Part shown: piece by piece, positions 36,895 to 45,853 of the stretch | Layout: each line of letters opens with the position of its first letter | Position numbering within the stretch: position 1 is the stretch's first letter | Source of the DNA: an uncultured Gammaproteobacteria bacterium | Lineage (GTDB): Bacteria; Pseudomonadota; Gammaproteobacteria; Steroidobacterales; Woeseiaceae | DNA length: 64,000 nt | Assembly: GCA_937899415.1 (NCBI GenBank) | Contig: CALBPI010000068.1 | Span: 1 to 64,000 of the forward strand | Direction of reading: 5' to 3' | The notes under the pieces: model-generated | Seen by the model: only the letters and a program-made list of their open reading frames with translations | Told to the model about the DNA's origin: nothing | Database searches by the model: none | Position numbers and translations under genes: made by a program

Positions 36895-37452
36895 TCAGCT
36901 GTCGATCTTGTCGAGTGCTTTGACGAGGCTGTGTCCCCAGCCGTTGAACATACGCTTCACGTCGATGCGGTTGCTAAAGCGGTCGTTGCGACCCCAGTTG
37001 TTGCCCGCGTCGCGGTTGTCTTCGAGGACCTGAATCTCGCCGCTGGCGTCGCTGATGACGATGCGCAGCTTCGCGCTGCCTGCACCCTGGGAGACGTAGC
37101 GTTCGCCGGGCATGCGGCTCTTGTCGTCGTCCTTGGGCGCCAGCGGACGGAGCTTGAGCAGCTCGCCTTCGATGACGTAGTCGGCAACTTCCGCATCGGC
37201 AACGATGACGTACTCGTCTTCGCCGCCGATCACTTTCTCGACTTCCTGCTTGTAGAGCGACGCGAGCGCTGCCCATTCTTCATCGGAAAGCTCGAAATCG
37301 CGGCCCGACAGGCGGTTGTAGGACTGCGGCTCGGCGATTTCTGCGTTGGCGACGTCAAGTGCGTCGATGTAGACCTGGGCCGGTTCGTGGGCCGCGACGT
37401 TGCCGACGAGTGCGGCGAGAATGACGAAGGCGACGGCTTTGTGCTTGAACAT
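36895..37452 (-). CDS. exported protein of unknown function
   Basis: A 185-residue protein with a signal peptide (MFKHKAVAFVILAALVGNVAA). The mature part starts EPAQVYIDALDVANAEIAEP and includes YKQEVEKVIGGEDEYVIVAD and KLRIVISDASGEIQVLEDNR. The pattern resembles DUF3313-type periplasmic proteins, but I cannot assign it firmly. The ATG at 37452 follows CAGGAG and gives the signal peptide. A strong terminator follows the stop. The gene is divergent from the AraC-type regulator, which might control it. Confidence 0.6.
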   Translation of the reverse strand: MFKHKAVAFVILAALVGNVAAHEPAQVYIDALDVANAEIAEPQSYNRLSGRDFELSDEEWAALASLYKQEVEKVIGGEDEYVIVADAEVADYVIEGELLKLRPLAPKDDDKSRMPGERYVSQGAGSAKLRIVISDASGEIQVLEDNRDAGNNWGRNDRFSNRIDVKRMFNGWGHSLVKALDKIDS

Positions 37453-37583
37453 GATCTGACTCCTGTTAGGTTGGTTGTCCGTGGCGATTCGCACCGTGCG
37501 TCTCGTCCACGGCAGCCACTCTAGGGCGCGCCCGGATTGACCGATAATCGCTGGCGGCCAACGGCTTATCATTTCGCGCCAAC

Positions 37584-38609
37584 GTGGAAGAACAGAGCAA
37601 AAACAAGCACTTGACTACCACCACGCATGCGGGCATAGGCCGCATGATGGTGCGTGCGCTGGCTACGTATGGCGTGGATGGCGCGGCCCTGCTTGAAGAG
37701 GCGGGCGTCGTTGTGCCCGAAGGTGGCGCGGCCGACGAGCGCTTGCGTTCGTTGGCCATGCAGCAGGTCTGGCGGCGCGCTGTCGAGGTCACGGACGATG
37801 AGGCCTTTGGAATCACGTTTGCCGAGCAGCTGCACCCGGCCTCGCTGCTTGGGCTCGGCTTCACGTGTTCGGTGAGCAATACTTTGCGCGATGCTTTCGA
37901 GCGGCTTGTGCGGTACTACCGCGTGATCGCATCGGCCGGGGAGGTTGTGCTTGAGGATGACGACGACGGGCTGCGGCTTGCCTACCGGATTCCGGGGGCA
38001 CGCGGCGCGGCAGCGCCGGCTTCACTCGATGCTGCGCTCGCGCTGTACGTTCAATTGGCGCGATTGACGCAGCCCGGTGAACTGGCGCCTGCGCGCGTCG
38101 AGCTGCAGCGCGAAGCGCCCAACGATGCGACGCGCCTCGACGCGTTCTTCCGTTGTCCCATTCGCTATGACCAGGAAGAAAACGCGCTGATCTTCGACCG
38201 CGAGTCGCTGGAGCGGCCGTTACCCATGGCGAACCCCGATCTTGCGCGCGCCAGCGACCAGGTGATCATCGACTACCTGCGGCGGCACGAAACTGACGAC
38301 ACCCTGGGCCAGGTGCGCGCGGCCATCATTGACTGGTTGCCCGCGGGCGCGCCGTCACAGGCAGCGATTGCCAAAGCGCTGAATACGAGTTCGCGAACGC
38401 TGCAGCGCAAACTGAGAGCGAGTGGCGTCACGTTCAGCGGTCTGCTTGAAGACGTGCGCTGCGAACTCGCACAACAATACCTGGGCGCGCCGGGTCGCAG
38501 CGTCAGCGAGGTGGCCTACCTGTTAGGCTTCAGCGAGCCCAGCAATTTCTCACGATCATTCAAGCGCTGGACGGGCCAAACCCCCCAAGCGTTTCAAACT
38601 GGCGGCTGA
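37584..38609 (+). CDS. AraC-family transcriptional regulator
   Basis: A 341-residue regulator. The N-terminal two thirds match the AraC ligand-binding domain found in OruR/ArgR-like regulators (PF12625-like: GITFAEQLHPASLLGLGFTC). The C-terminal AraC DNA-binding domain has two helix-turn-helix units, AAIAKALNTSSRTLQRKLRA (about 257-276) and SVSEVAYLLGFSEPSNFSRS (about 309-328), ending FKRWTGQTPQAF. The GTG at 37584 is used; the first ATG codons are 20 residues further in. The HtrA-like gene starts 24 bases after it. The ligand is unknown. Confidence 0.85.
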   Translation: MEEQSKNKHLTTTTHAGIGRMMVRALATYGVDGAALLEEAGVVVPEGGAADERLRSLAMQQVWRRAVEVTDDEAFGITFAEQLHPASLLGLGFTCSVSNTLRDAFERLVRYYRVIASAGEVVLEDDDDGLRLAYRIPGARGAAAPASLDAALALYVQLARLTQPGELAPARVELQREAPNDATRLDAFFRCPIRYDQEENALIFDRESLERPLPMANPDLARASDQVIIDYLRRHETDDTLGQVRAAIIDWLPAGAPSQAAIAKALNTSSRTLQRKLRASGVTFSGLLEDVRCELAQQYLGAPGRSVSEVAYLLGFSEPSNFSRSFKRWTGQTPQAFQTGG

Positions 38610-38632
38610 GCCGCCCAACTCTGGAGACTCCG

Positions 38633-39658
38633 ATGATGCGGATGTTTGCGGTAGGTGCGACCGTCATGGCCCTGGCACTGACGAACGAGGCCAAGGCCAC
38701 CGATTTTAGTGAATTGTTCGAGAAGACAGATCCGGCCGTGGCCGTCATCTACACGACCGAGCGGGTCCCTTCGGCGCAGACGCGATCTGGGGAAGTGGCT
38801 TCCGAAGGGCTGGGTTCGGGTGTGCTCATTGACGACGAGGGCCACGTCATGACCGCGGCACATGTCGTGCAGACCGCCGACTTCATTCTCGTGGAATTCG
38901 CCGACGGGCAGAAAATGACCGCGGCCGTTGTATCTTCCGATCCACTCAAGGACGTCGCGCTGCTCAAGCTCGACGGTATGCCGAACCGGATCAAGCCCGC
39001 GAAGCTCGGCGACTCCGATAAGGTGCGCATCGGCGACGAGGTCTACGTGATTGGTGCGCCCTATGGCCTGACCCACACGCTCACAATTGGTCACATCTCC
39101 GCACGTCACCGGTATGACGGGACAATGATGGATGGTGTGCAGGCCGAAGTGTTTCAGACCGATGCCTCGATCAATCAGGGCAATTCAGGCGGGCCCATGT
39201 TCAACACGCGTGGCGAGGTCGTTGGCATTGTGAGCTACATCCGCAGCCAGTCAGGTGGCTCGGAGGGTCTGGGCTTTGCCGTAACTTCGAACGCAAGCTA
39301 CGAGGCACTGTTCGAGAGCCGAATGATCTGGTCCGGCATGAGCGGCGTGATGGTCTCGGGTGCGTTGGCCCAGGCGCTCAACGTGCCGCAGGACTATGGG
39401 TTTCTTGTGCAGCAGGTCGCCGCGCGTTCGCCCGCTGAACGGCTTGGTCTCAAGCCCAGTCGCCTGGCAGCCGTCGTGGAAGGTCAGCCCATGCACATCG
39501 GCGGCGATATCATTCTGTCGGTTAACGGCATCCCGATCTCACCAGCGATGCAGCAGTACCGTGGCAAGATTCGCGATATGCAGACAGGTCCGACAGTGCC
39601 GCTGCGCATCCTGCGCGGCGGTGAAGTTATCGAGCTGCAGGCACCCGTCGCGCGTTAG
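38633..39658 (+). CDS. HtrA-like trypsin-fold serine protease with a PDZ-type domain
   Basis: A 341-residue periplasmic S1C-type protease. A signal peptide (about 1-22) is followed by the catalytic triad: His77 in MTAAHVVQ, Asp107 in SDPLKDVALLK and Ser185 in NQGNSGGPMF. A C-terminal PDZ-like domain (about 245-335, with GGDIILSVNGIPIS) follows. It is shorter than DegP (one PDZ, not two) and closer to DegS in length, but has a cleavable signal rather than a clear anchor. An envelope quality-control role is inferred. Its TAG stop overlaps the stop of the convergent lipoprotein gene. Confidence 0.88.
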   Translation: MMRMFAVGATVMALALTNEAKATDFSELFEKTDPAVAVIYTTERVPSAQTRSGEVASEGLGSGVLIDDEGHVMTAAHVVQTADFILVEFADGQKMTAAVVSSDPLKDVALLKLDGMPNRIKPAKLGDSDKVRIGDEVYVIGAPYGLTHTLTIGHISARHRYDGTMMDGVQAEVFQTDASINQGNSGGPMFNTRGEVVGIVSYIRSQSGGSEGLGFAVTSNASYEALFESRMIWSGMSGVMVSGALAQALNVPQDYGFLVQQVAARSPAERLGLKPSRLAAVVEGQPMHIGGDIILSVNGIPISPAMQQYRGKIRDMQTGPTVPLRILRGGEVIELQAPVAR

Positions 39659-40113
39659 GGGCAGCGCTGCTTGACGAAATTGCGTCGGTCGCTGCCGTCG
39701 GCGCGTGAGATGTCGGCGAACAGTCGGTCGCCTTCACGCTGGTAGCGAATCCGCTGCGGGTAGTCGTGGGCATCATTGAAGAATACGACGAGGTCGTCGT
39801 CTTCGCGTTCAGACGGAAACGATCCACCGGGCTGGTTTGACGGGTAGGCCGTGAACACCAGAGCGCCGTCATCGCCACGACGAATGCTCATGAGCTCATG
39901 AAACACGGTTCGGTTTTCGACGACGACGCTTGAGAAACCGATGAGCGCTTCGCCATCATCGGACCAGGCCTCGATCTGTTGACCGTCGCTCGATACCCAG
40001 CAGCCCGCAAGCCAGGTGGGCAGGGGCTCTGCTTCGGCCGGCGCCTGCAGCGCGCAGCCTCCAAGCACGAAATTGCAGGCCACCAAGCCTGCCAGTCTGA
40101 AGGCGGTCGTCAT
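39655..40113 (-). CDS. DUF6265-type lipoprotein
   Basis: A 152-residue lipoprotein. The lipobox LGGC places the lipidated cysteine at residue 20 after MTTAFRLAGLVACNFV. The mature domain starts TWLAGCWVSSDGQQIEAWSD and continues IGFSSVVVENRTVFHELMSI, which matches the pattern I associate with DUF6265. Its function is unknown; the family folds as a small beta barrel. The ATG at 40113 is chosen to place the signal peptide. It converges on the protease gene with a four-base stop overlap. Confidence 0.7.
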   Translation of the reverse strand: MTTAFRLAGLVACNFVLGGCALQAPAEAEPLPTWLAGCWVSSDGQQIEAWSDDGEALIGFSSVVVENRTVFHELMSIRRGDDGALVFTAYPSNQPGGSFPSEREDDDLVVFFNDAHDYPQRIRYQREGDRLFADISRADGSDRRNFVKQRCP

Positions 40114-40241
40114 CCTTGCCTCTCCCACGACGTGCCAGATGCTGAGCGTGCAATGTGATTCGCGTCGTCGCAAGCCGAGTTTGCCCGCTTCGGGACATCA
40201 CACCGGTGTTACGTCAACACGACAGCGTTTAGGATGCGGGC

Positions 40242-41615
40242 ATGCCTGAGCCAAAACACAACCCGAATCCCAGCAAGATTGTGGACCCGCCGCGTTGGCT
40301 GCGCTGGTTCATCAGCAAGCGCGTGCTGGGTCCCTTCACCAGTGGCAAGGCCATCGAGAAGCGGCGGCGACGCGCGGAGGCCGAGCGGCGCAAGCGTGGC
40401 GAGCCACATGTCGTTGAGTACTTTCACCAGCTTGATGATCCATATTCGCACTTGACCGCACAGGTGCTCGCGACGTTCGCCGAACGCTATGACATCGAGT
40501 TACGGTATTACCTGACTCGCGCGACCGGCGGTAAGAACCAGCCCGAGCTCGAGAAGCTCGCGGTGTGGGCGCGTCGTGACGCTGCGCTCATTGCACCACA
40601 TCTCGGGCTCGCGTTTCCCGAGCAGGCCGGCACTGTTCCGGACACGAACCACGAACACCTAGCCGGCCGGGCTCTGGCCAACAAGAAGGACGCTGCGTTC
40701 ATCGAACGCGTGGAAGTCATCTCGCGGGCGCTGTGGTCAGGCGACGAGGCGGCGCTCATTGAGCTTGCCGAGGACGGCGGCAGTGCTGCCGATCTCGATG
40801 CGGCGCTGGATCGTGGTTCCGCGCAGCTCGCAGAGCGGCAACACTACTCGGGCGCGACGTTCTACTACGGTGGTGAATGGTACTGGGGCGTCGATCGGCT
40901 CTTTCACCTCGAGGAGCGGCTGCGGGAATTAGGTGCGTGCAAGAGGCCGGACTTGCCGTTCGTGGCACCGCGTCCTGATGTGGACGTATCTGATCTCGAT
41001 GCGAGCGCGTTGCGTTTGGACTTCTACCCATCGCTGAACTCGCCGTATACAGCGATCGTGTTTGACCGAACCATCGCGCTGAAAGATGCGTGCGCGATCG
41101 AGTTTCACCACAAGCCCGTGTTGCCCATGATCATGCGTGGCTTACCGGTGCCTTTGCCAAAGGCGCAGTACCTGCTCTTTGACACCAAACGTGAGGCAGA
41201 TTTCGAGGGCGTGCCGTTCGGCAAGGTTGTGATGCCCGTGGGCACGCCTACGCGGCGTGCGTATTCGCTGTTGCCCTGGGCCAAGTCAAAGGGTCGTGAT
41301 GAAGCGCTTATGAGTGCGTTACTGAGCCATGCGTTCGCCATGGGCGTCGGTTTGCACAAGACGTCGGGCATGCGTCGTGCTGTCGAGGCAGCGGGGCTCG
41401 ATTGGGCAGAGGCTCGCCAGGTCATAGACAGCGATGAATGGAAGCCCGTCGTCGAGCAAAGCCAAAAGGAAATGGTCGATGGATTGGGTTTGTGGGGCGT
41501 GCCGTGCTTTCGGGTGTCCGGGCCCGGTGGCGAATCTGATCTCGCGATCTGGGGGCAGGACCGACTTTGGCTCGTCGCGGCTGAGATCAAGCGCCGCGTG
41601 GGAGGCGAGAATTAG
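40242..41615 (+). CDS. tandem DsbA-fold protein without CXXC (HCCA isomerase-like)
   Basis: A 457-residue protein with two thioredoxin-like DsbA domains. The first starts near residue 57 (VVEYFHQLDDPYSHLTAQVL) and the second near 260 (LRLDFYPSLNSPYTAIVFDR). Both carry the DPYSH/SPYT turn typical of 2-hydroxychromene-2-carboxylate isomerase and FrnE-like members instead of a CXXC, so no disulfide exchange is expected. A basic N-terminal extension (SGKAIEKRRRRAEAERRKRG) precedes them. There is no signal peptide, so it is cytoplasmic. The late LWGVPCFRVSG motif matches the DsbA cis-proline region. The substrate is unknown. Confidence 0.75.
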   Translation: MPEPKHNPNPSKIVDPPRWLRWFISKRVLGPFTSGKAIEKRRRRAEAERRKRGEPHVVEYFHQLDDPYSHLTAQVLATFAERYDIELRYYLTRATGGKNQPELEKLAVWARRDAALIAPHLGLAFPEQAGTVPDTNHEHLAGRALANKKDAAFIERVEVISRALWSGDEAALIELAEDGGSAADLDAALDRGSAQLAERQHYSGATFYYGGEWYWGVDRLFHLEERLRELGACKRPDLPFVAPRPDVDVSDLDASALRLDFYPSLNSPYTAIVFDRTIALKDACAIEFHHKPVLPMIMRGLPVPLPKAQYLLFDTKREADFEGVPFGKVVMPVGTPTRRAYSLLPWAKSKGRDEALMSALLSHAFAMGVGLHKTSGMRRAVEAAGLDWAEARQVIDSDEWKPVVEQSQKEMVDGLGLWGVPCFRVSGPGGESDLAIWGQDRLWLVAAEIKRRVGGEN

Positions 41616-41632
41616 GCCAGTGTGGTCGATGT

Positions 41633-41654
41633 GAATGGCGGAGAGGGTGGGATT
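41633..41654. repeat. copy of the tRNA-Ser 3' end, left repeat
   Basis: A 22-base exact direct repeat of 41783-41804, which covers the 3' end and T-arm side of the tRNA-Ser gene. The rest of 41655-41760 contains degenerate T-arm-like pieces (GGCTCGAACCC and GTGGGTTCGAATCC) but no intact tRNA. It may be a tRNA duplication remnant or an old integration scar. Confidence 0.8.
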
Positions 41655-41782
41655 GGCAACGCCGGTCTCGGTTCGCTGCGCGACCCTCGGCTCGAACCCG
41701 AATCGTCTGTCGCCGTGGGTTCGAATCCCCGCGCGACACGCGTACGCGCTGTCGGTGAGCTCTGAGTGGGGAAGGATGGTGG

Positions 41783-41875
<93 letters not shown>

Positions 41876-41958
41876 GCGGCGCGAGTCACACATGACCGTG
41901 TGGTCGGGACGGCGGATACTGAAGAAACTGGCGCTGAAAAGCAACGCCTGGCAGGGGG

Positions 41959-43284
41959 TTAGCGCTTGCGGCGGGGGCGCCTTTTCTTGGGCGTGATAGT
42001 CGACTCGGCCTCGCGCTTGGCCACCTCGGGTGCCAGGATCCGTTGCACGCGAGTTTCGGACAGCGGATCGGCCTCGTCGCGGCGCCGCGCTTTCGCGTTA
42101 CGGTACTTGAGGCGGTAGTCGCCGATGACCACGATGTCACTGTGCATGAGCGCCTGCTGGCGCACTTGCCGCGAGTTGACGGACATGCCGTTGGTCGAGT
42201 TGACGTCGATCAGGTTCGCGGCGTCCGGCTTGCAGATGATGATCGCGTGGTGCCGGCTAACCCAGCGCGAGGGCAGCACAATGTCGTTGTGCGGCGCACG
42301 GCCGATGAGCACCTTGCGGCGACGGATCACGTAGCGTTCCAGCAACTGGCCGTTGCAGTTAACGAGAATCTCGCCGTAGGGCGCCTGGTCGTCGCCCAGT
42401 GTTTCCGTGCCACCGTCGTCGAAGGGAATCGCGGACTGCGCGTCGCCCGGAATCCTGCGGATTTCGGTGGCATCTGACGGTTCTTCGAAGGCATCGCCCG
42501 TTGGGCTCAGCATGTCAGCCGGCAGCGGTGCGTGCGCGCCCACGGAATCAGCGACCAGCCGTGTGATACGGCCGGGCAGGCCGCGGCCTGCGTGCCAGAG
42601 CACTTCGACTGACTGGTCGTCGGTTTCTTGCTGGTTCGCTTCCAGCAGCATCCGGATGAGCTGGCGAGACTCGGCTTCTGCCATTATCTCAACCCGCGCC
42701 TCGCAGGCGACGCGCTTGCGGACGGGCTGCATGACCTCTGCGGCGATGATGTGACTCAGCCCATCGCCACCGGCCAGGACCATGCGGTATGTGCTCTGGC
42801 GCTGCTGCTTCATGTTGGCCAGCTCGACGATGAGCCTCAGGATCGGCGGCTTCGCCTCGTCGACGTTATCGAAGGCCAGGATGGGCGGGGTGCCGTGGTC
42901 GGTCTGGTGTTGGGCGATGACGTGAGTCATGGCCAGAGATTCGGTTTCGTTGGCGTCAGGCAGCGGATAGCCGAAGCGCTCGAGAATGCTCAGAAGCACA
43001 CCGGCAACAGTCGCACCACGGACGTCGATATGCACTGCGACGACATCGCCGTCGTGTTTCTTGGCGATGCGCTGGAGGTGTTCGGAAACGAGCGCTGAGA
43101 GTCCGCAGCCCGGGGCACCGGTAAGAATCGACAGGCCATGCGGCTGTGCATAGGCAGCCGCAAGGGACTCCAATGCCTGCTCTCTGTTGGCATCAGTCAC
43201 GAAAGGCACTGGCGCGAAGCCAGCGAGTGGTTCAGTCGTCGCGGACAAGTAAGGCCCCTCATACTTGCTTTTGTGTCGCGGCAC
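41959..43284 (-). CDS. ExeA-like AAA ATPase fused to an FHA domain, P-loop degenerate
   Basis: A 441-residue protein. The N-terminal part resembles ExeA/GspA-type AAA ATPases, with a P-loop-like TGAPGCGLSAL (55-65) in which the Walker A lysine is replaced by Leu62, and a Walker B-like PILAFDNVDEA. A C-terminal FHA domain (about 315-390) shows VLIGRAPHNDIVLPSRWVSR, then HHAI and NSTNGMSVN, with the phosphothreonine-binding residues intact. A basic tail ends PKKRRPRRKR. It is cytoplasmic. The GTG at 43284 has GGAG upstream. Nucleotide binding is doubtful. A link to type II/IV pilus or secretion machinery is possible but not supported by neighbours. Confidence 0.75.
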   Translation of the reverse strand: MPRHKSKYEGPYLSATTEPLAGFAPVPFVTDANREQALESLAAAYAQPHGLSILTGAPGCGLSALVSEHLQRIAKKHDGDVVAVHIDVRGATVAGVLLSILERFGYPLPDANETESLAMTHVIAQHQTDHGTPPILAFDNVDEAKPPILRLIVELANMKQQRQSTYRMVLAGGDGLSHIIAAEVMQPVRKRVACEARVEIMAEAESRQLIRMLLEANQQETDDQSVEVLWHAGRGLPGRITRLVADSVGAHAPLPADMLSPTGDAFEEPSDATEIRRIPGDAQSAIPFDDGGTETLGDDQAPYGEILVNCNGQLLERYVIRRRKVLIGRAPHNDIVLPSRWVSRHHAIIICKPDAANLIDVNSTNGMSVNSRQVRQQALMHSDIVVIGDYRLKYRNAKARRRDEADPLSETRVQRILAPEVAKREAESTITPKKRRPRRKR

Positions 43285-43331
43285 ACTCCAAGCGACCGCG
43301 CCTAACTGCTTGTCATTGTTAGGGCGATTCG

Positions 43332-43343
43332 CTGGCCGGCCAG
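43332..43343. promoter_or_regulatory. 12-base perfect palindrome in the spacer upstream of ccmA
   Basis: CTGGCCGGCCAG lies in the 237-base divergent spacer between the FHA-ATPase and ccmA genes. A TAAAAT box (43368-43373) lies 25 bases downstream towards ccmA, without a clear -35. It may be an operator; palindromes made only of GC-rich words can also arise by chance. Confidence 0.35.
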
Positions 43344-43521
43344 TCTAACTGCGGCACGTCGATGGTGTAAAATGCGTATTAGCTGTTGTGCCATTACGCG
43401 CACATATGTCTCACTGTGACGGGCTTCCCGCAGTCAGTTTCCCGCGTTTGGTAAAGTTGTTTCTCCAAAAATCGCGTAAGCGGTTGTTTCGTAATGCCCA
43501 TTAGTTTTTCCCGGACCCGAC

Positions 43522-44154
43522 TTGGAAACCCCGTTGTTTTCCGCGCATGACCTCGCCGTGTTTCGTGGCGAGCGGTGCCTGATCCAGAGCTTGTCGCTCG
43601 AGGTCGCGGCCGGCGACATCGTGCACCTCGTGGGCCCCAACGGTTGCGGCAAGACGTCGCTCATGCGGGTCTTCGCAGGCCTGGCCACGCCTGAGCGCGG
43701 TGACGTCCAGTGGCGCGGCGCGCCGATTCACCGGTGCTTGACCGAGTTCCACCAGAACCTGGCCTGGCTCGGGCATGCGGCCGGCCTCAAAGGCGACCTG
43801 ACGTTGGAAGAAAACATCCGCTTCGACAACGCGCTGCGCCGACGTGCAGCGCCGCAGCGGGTGTCCGAGGTGCTGCAACGCCTGGGGCTCGCGAACCGAC
43901 GCGACGTGGCGGCACGTGGTTTGTCGGCAGGGCAGCGGCGTCGCCTGGCGCTCGCACGCGTGCTGCTCTCAGATGCTGCCCTTTGGCTGCTCGACGAGCC
44001 GTTCACAAATCTCGACGATAGTGGCCAAAACCTCGTCAGCGAGCTGTTCCGCGATCATGCGGCGGCCGGCGGTGCCATCGTTTTTGCAGCACATAGCGCT
44101 GTCGATATTGAGGGCCGGACCGTTCGTCGGCTTGCCTGGCAGGGTCATGGCTGA
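43522..44154 (+). CDS. ccmA: heme exporter ATP-binding protein CcmA
   Basis: ATPase of the CcmAB complex that releases holo-CcmE from CcmC during cytochrome c maturation. The 210-residue ABC protein has Walker A GPNGCGKTSL, signature LSAGQRRRLALARVL, and Walker B LWLLDEPFTNLD. The TTG at 43522 is the only start codon after an in-frame stop at 43492, so this is a rare non-AUG start. It overlaps ccmB by eight bases and begins the complete ccm operon. Confidence 0.95.
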   Translation: METPLFSAHDLAVFRGERCLIQSLSLEVAAGDIVHLVGPNGCGKTSLMRVFAGLATPERGDVQWRGAPIHRCLTEFHQNLAWLGHAAGLKGDLTLEENIRFDNALRRRAAPQRVSEVLQRLGLANRRDVAARGLSAGQRRRLALARVLLSDAALWLLDEPFTNLDDSGQNLVSELFRDHAAAGGAIVFAAHSAVDIEGRTVRRLAWQGHG

Positions 44155-44878
44155 CGGGGCCCCGGACAAGACGCCGGGCACGGTCCGCCTGCGCGAGGCC
44201 TCGTTACGGCCCGTCGGGAGCTTTGGCGCCGTTGTGGCGCGGGAACTGCAACTCGCAGTTCGACGCCCCGCGGACGTGCTCAATCCGCTCTTTTTTTTCT
44301 CCGTGGTGGCCACCATGTTTCCGCTTGCCGTGAGCCCATTACCCCAGGTGCTTGAGGTGATCGGGCCAGGGATCGTGTGGGTCGCCGCCTTGCTTGCTGC
44401 TTTGCTACCGCTCAACGGCCTGTTTGGCCAGGATTTCGACGACGGTACGCTCGAGCACTATGTCATGTCGGGCCAGAGTCTTGTGGCCATATGTTTCGCG
44501 AAAACTGTGGCCTTGTGGTTAGTCGCTGCGTTGCCGCTTGTGCTAGCGTCCTCAGTGGTTGCGGAAACCTATCGGTTGCCGCTGGAGGCCCTGCCGGTAC
44601 TGGTGCTCGCACTGGCTGTCGGCAGCTTTGCACTGTGTGCGCTGGGTGCTGTAGCGGCCGCGCTCACGGTGGGTGTGCAACGAGCCAGCGCGCTGATCGC
44701 GCTGCTCGTGTTGCCACTCATGGTGCCCGTGCTGATTTTCGGCACACGAGCGGTGTCACTGGCAGGCGCTGGCGACCCCGTGGCAGGCCCCGTGTACCTG
44801 CTGTTGGCCATTGGACTGGCCGCAGCGTTGCTGGCGCCCATTGCAGCTGCGGTGGCATTGAGAATCAGCCTCGATTGA
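44147..44878 (+). CDS. ccmB: heme exporter membrane protein CcmB
   Basis: Inner-membrane partner of CcmA. The 243-residue protein has six predicted helices and the family segments LAVRRPADVLNPLFFFSVVA and GLFGQDFDDGTLEHYVMSG. The ATG at 44147 lies inside the end of ccmA (8-base overlap); an upstream in-frame extension to 43844 is a shadow of ccmA. It has about 20 extra N-terminal residues compared with the 220-residue E. coli protein. Confidence 0.95.
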   Translation: MADGAPDKTPGTVRLREASLRPVGSFGAVVARELQLAVRRPADVLNPLFFFSVVATMFPLAVSPLPQVLEVIGPGIVWVAALLAALLPLNGLFGQDFDDGTLEHYVMSGQSLVAICFAKTVALWLVAALPLVLASSVVAETYRLPLEALPVLVLALAVGSFALCALGAVAAALTVGVQRASALIALLVLPLMVPVLIFGTRAVSLAGAGDPVAGPVYLLLAIGLAAALLAPIAAAVALRISLD

Positions 44879-44919
44879 GGCATCCGGAAAGAGACGGATA
44901 ACGAACGACGCGCAAGCCT

Positions 44920-45669
44920 ATGTGGAAGTGGTTTCATAAACTCGCATCGCCACCGCATTTCTACCGCCTCGCGGGGCTGTGGGCGCCGTGGTTGATGGGC
45001 GCAGCACTTATCCTGATAGCGTACAGCCTCTACGCGGGGCTCGTACTCGCCCCGCCCGACTATCAGCAGGGCGACGCGTTTCGGATTATCTACGTGCACG
45101 TGCCCTCGGCGTACCTGTCTCTGATGGCCTACACGATGATGGCCGTGGCCTCGGCCATCGGCCTGGTGTGGCGTATGAAGCTCGCGCATGCCGTGGCCGC
45201 GTCAGCAGCGCCCATCGGTGCCTCATTTACCTTCCTCGCGCTCTTCACGGGCTCGGTTTGGGGGCACCCTATGTGGGGAACCTGGTGGGAGTGGAGCGAT
45301 CCGAGAATGATGACGGAGCTGATCCTGCTGTTTCTCTATCTCGGGTATATGGCACTGCGCGCCGCGTTCGAAGATCGCAAGCGCGCCGATCGTGCGGGGG
45401 CCGTGCTGGCCATCGTTGGTGTGGTCAATGTCGTGCTCGTGCATTACTCGGTGGAATGGTGGAGCTCGCTGCACCAGGGTCAGACAGTGATGAATGAAGA
45501 CGCCACCATGCCCGCCAGCATGTTGACGCCACTCTTGACGATGATTCTTGCGTTCACGCTATTTTTCGGCGCCGTGATGTTCATGCGTTTGCGGGGCGAA
45601 ATCTTGCTGCGAGAAACGAACGCGCGCTGGGTCCGCCGGATGGTGACCGGGGAGGCCGCGCATGGCTGA
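44920..45669 (+). CDS. ccmC: heme lyase component CcmC
   Basis: Inner-membrane protein that loads heme onto CcmE. The 249-residue protein has six membrane segments and the heme-handling tryptophan-rich motif WGTWWEWSDPRMM (periplasmic). The conserved histidines flanking the motif fall in YVHVPSAY and LVHYSVEWWSSLHQG. It starts 41 bases after ccmB and overlaps ccmD by eight bases. Confidence 0.96.
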   Translation: MWKWFHKLASPPHFYRLAGLWAPWLMGAALILIAYSLYAGLVLAPPDYQQGDAFRIIYVHVPSAYLSLMAYTMMAVASAIGLVWRMKLAHAVAASAAPIGASFTFLALFTGSVWGHPMWGTWWEWSDPRMMTELILLFLYLGYMALRAAFEDRKRADRAGAVLAIVGVVNVVLVHYSVEWWSSLHQGQTVMNEDATMPASMLTPLLTMILAFTLFFGAVMFMRLRGEILLRETNARWVRRMVTGEAAHG

Positions 45670-45853
45670 GTTTTTCGCCATGGGGGGCTATGCCGGCTAC
45701 GTCTGGAGCGCCTTCGGTGTGACCCTGATCGTGCTCGCCGGCAACGGGTGGTTCGCGCGTCGGCGCCACGCCCAGATCATCGCGTCACTGCGCCGCAATG
45801 CACAGGTCGAATCGACCGAGGCGCAGCCGGGCTTCAAGGAGGTCATGACGTGA
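45662..45853 (+). CDS. ccmD: heme exporter small protein CcmD
   Basis: A 63-residue single-pass membrane protein with the CcmD pattern: FFAMGGYAGYVWSAFGVTLI, a short loop and a basic cytoplasmic tail (WFARRRHAQIIASLRRNA). CcmD stabilises CcmC-CcmE contacts. The ATG lies inside the end of ccmC and the TGA overlaps the GTG of ccmE. Confidence 0.93.
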   Translation: MAEFFAMGGYAGYVWSAFGVTLIVLAGNGWFARRRHAQIIASLRRNAQVESTEAQPGFKEVMT

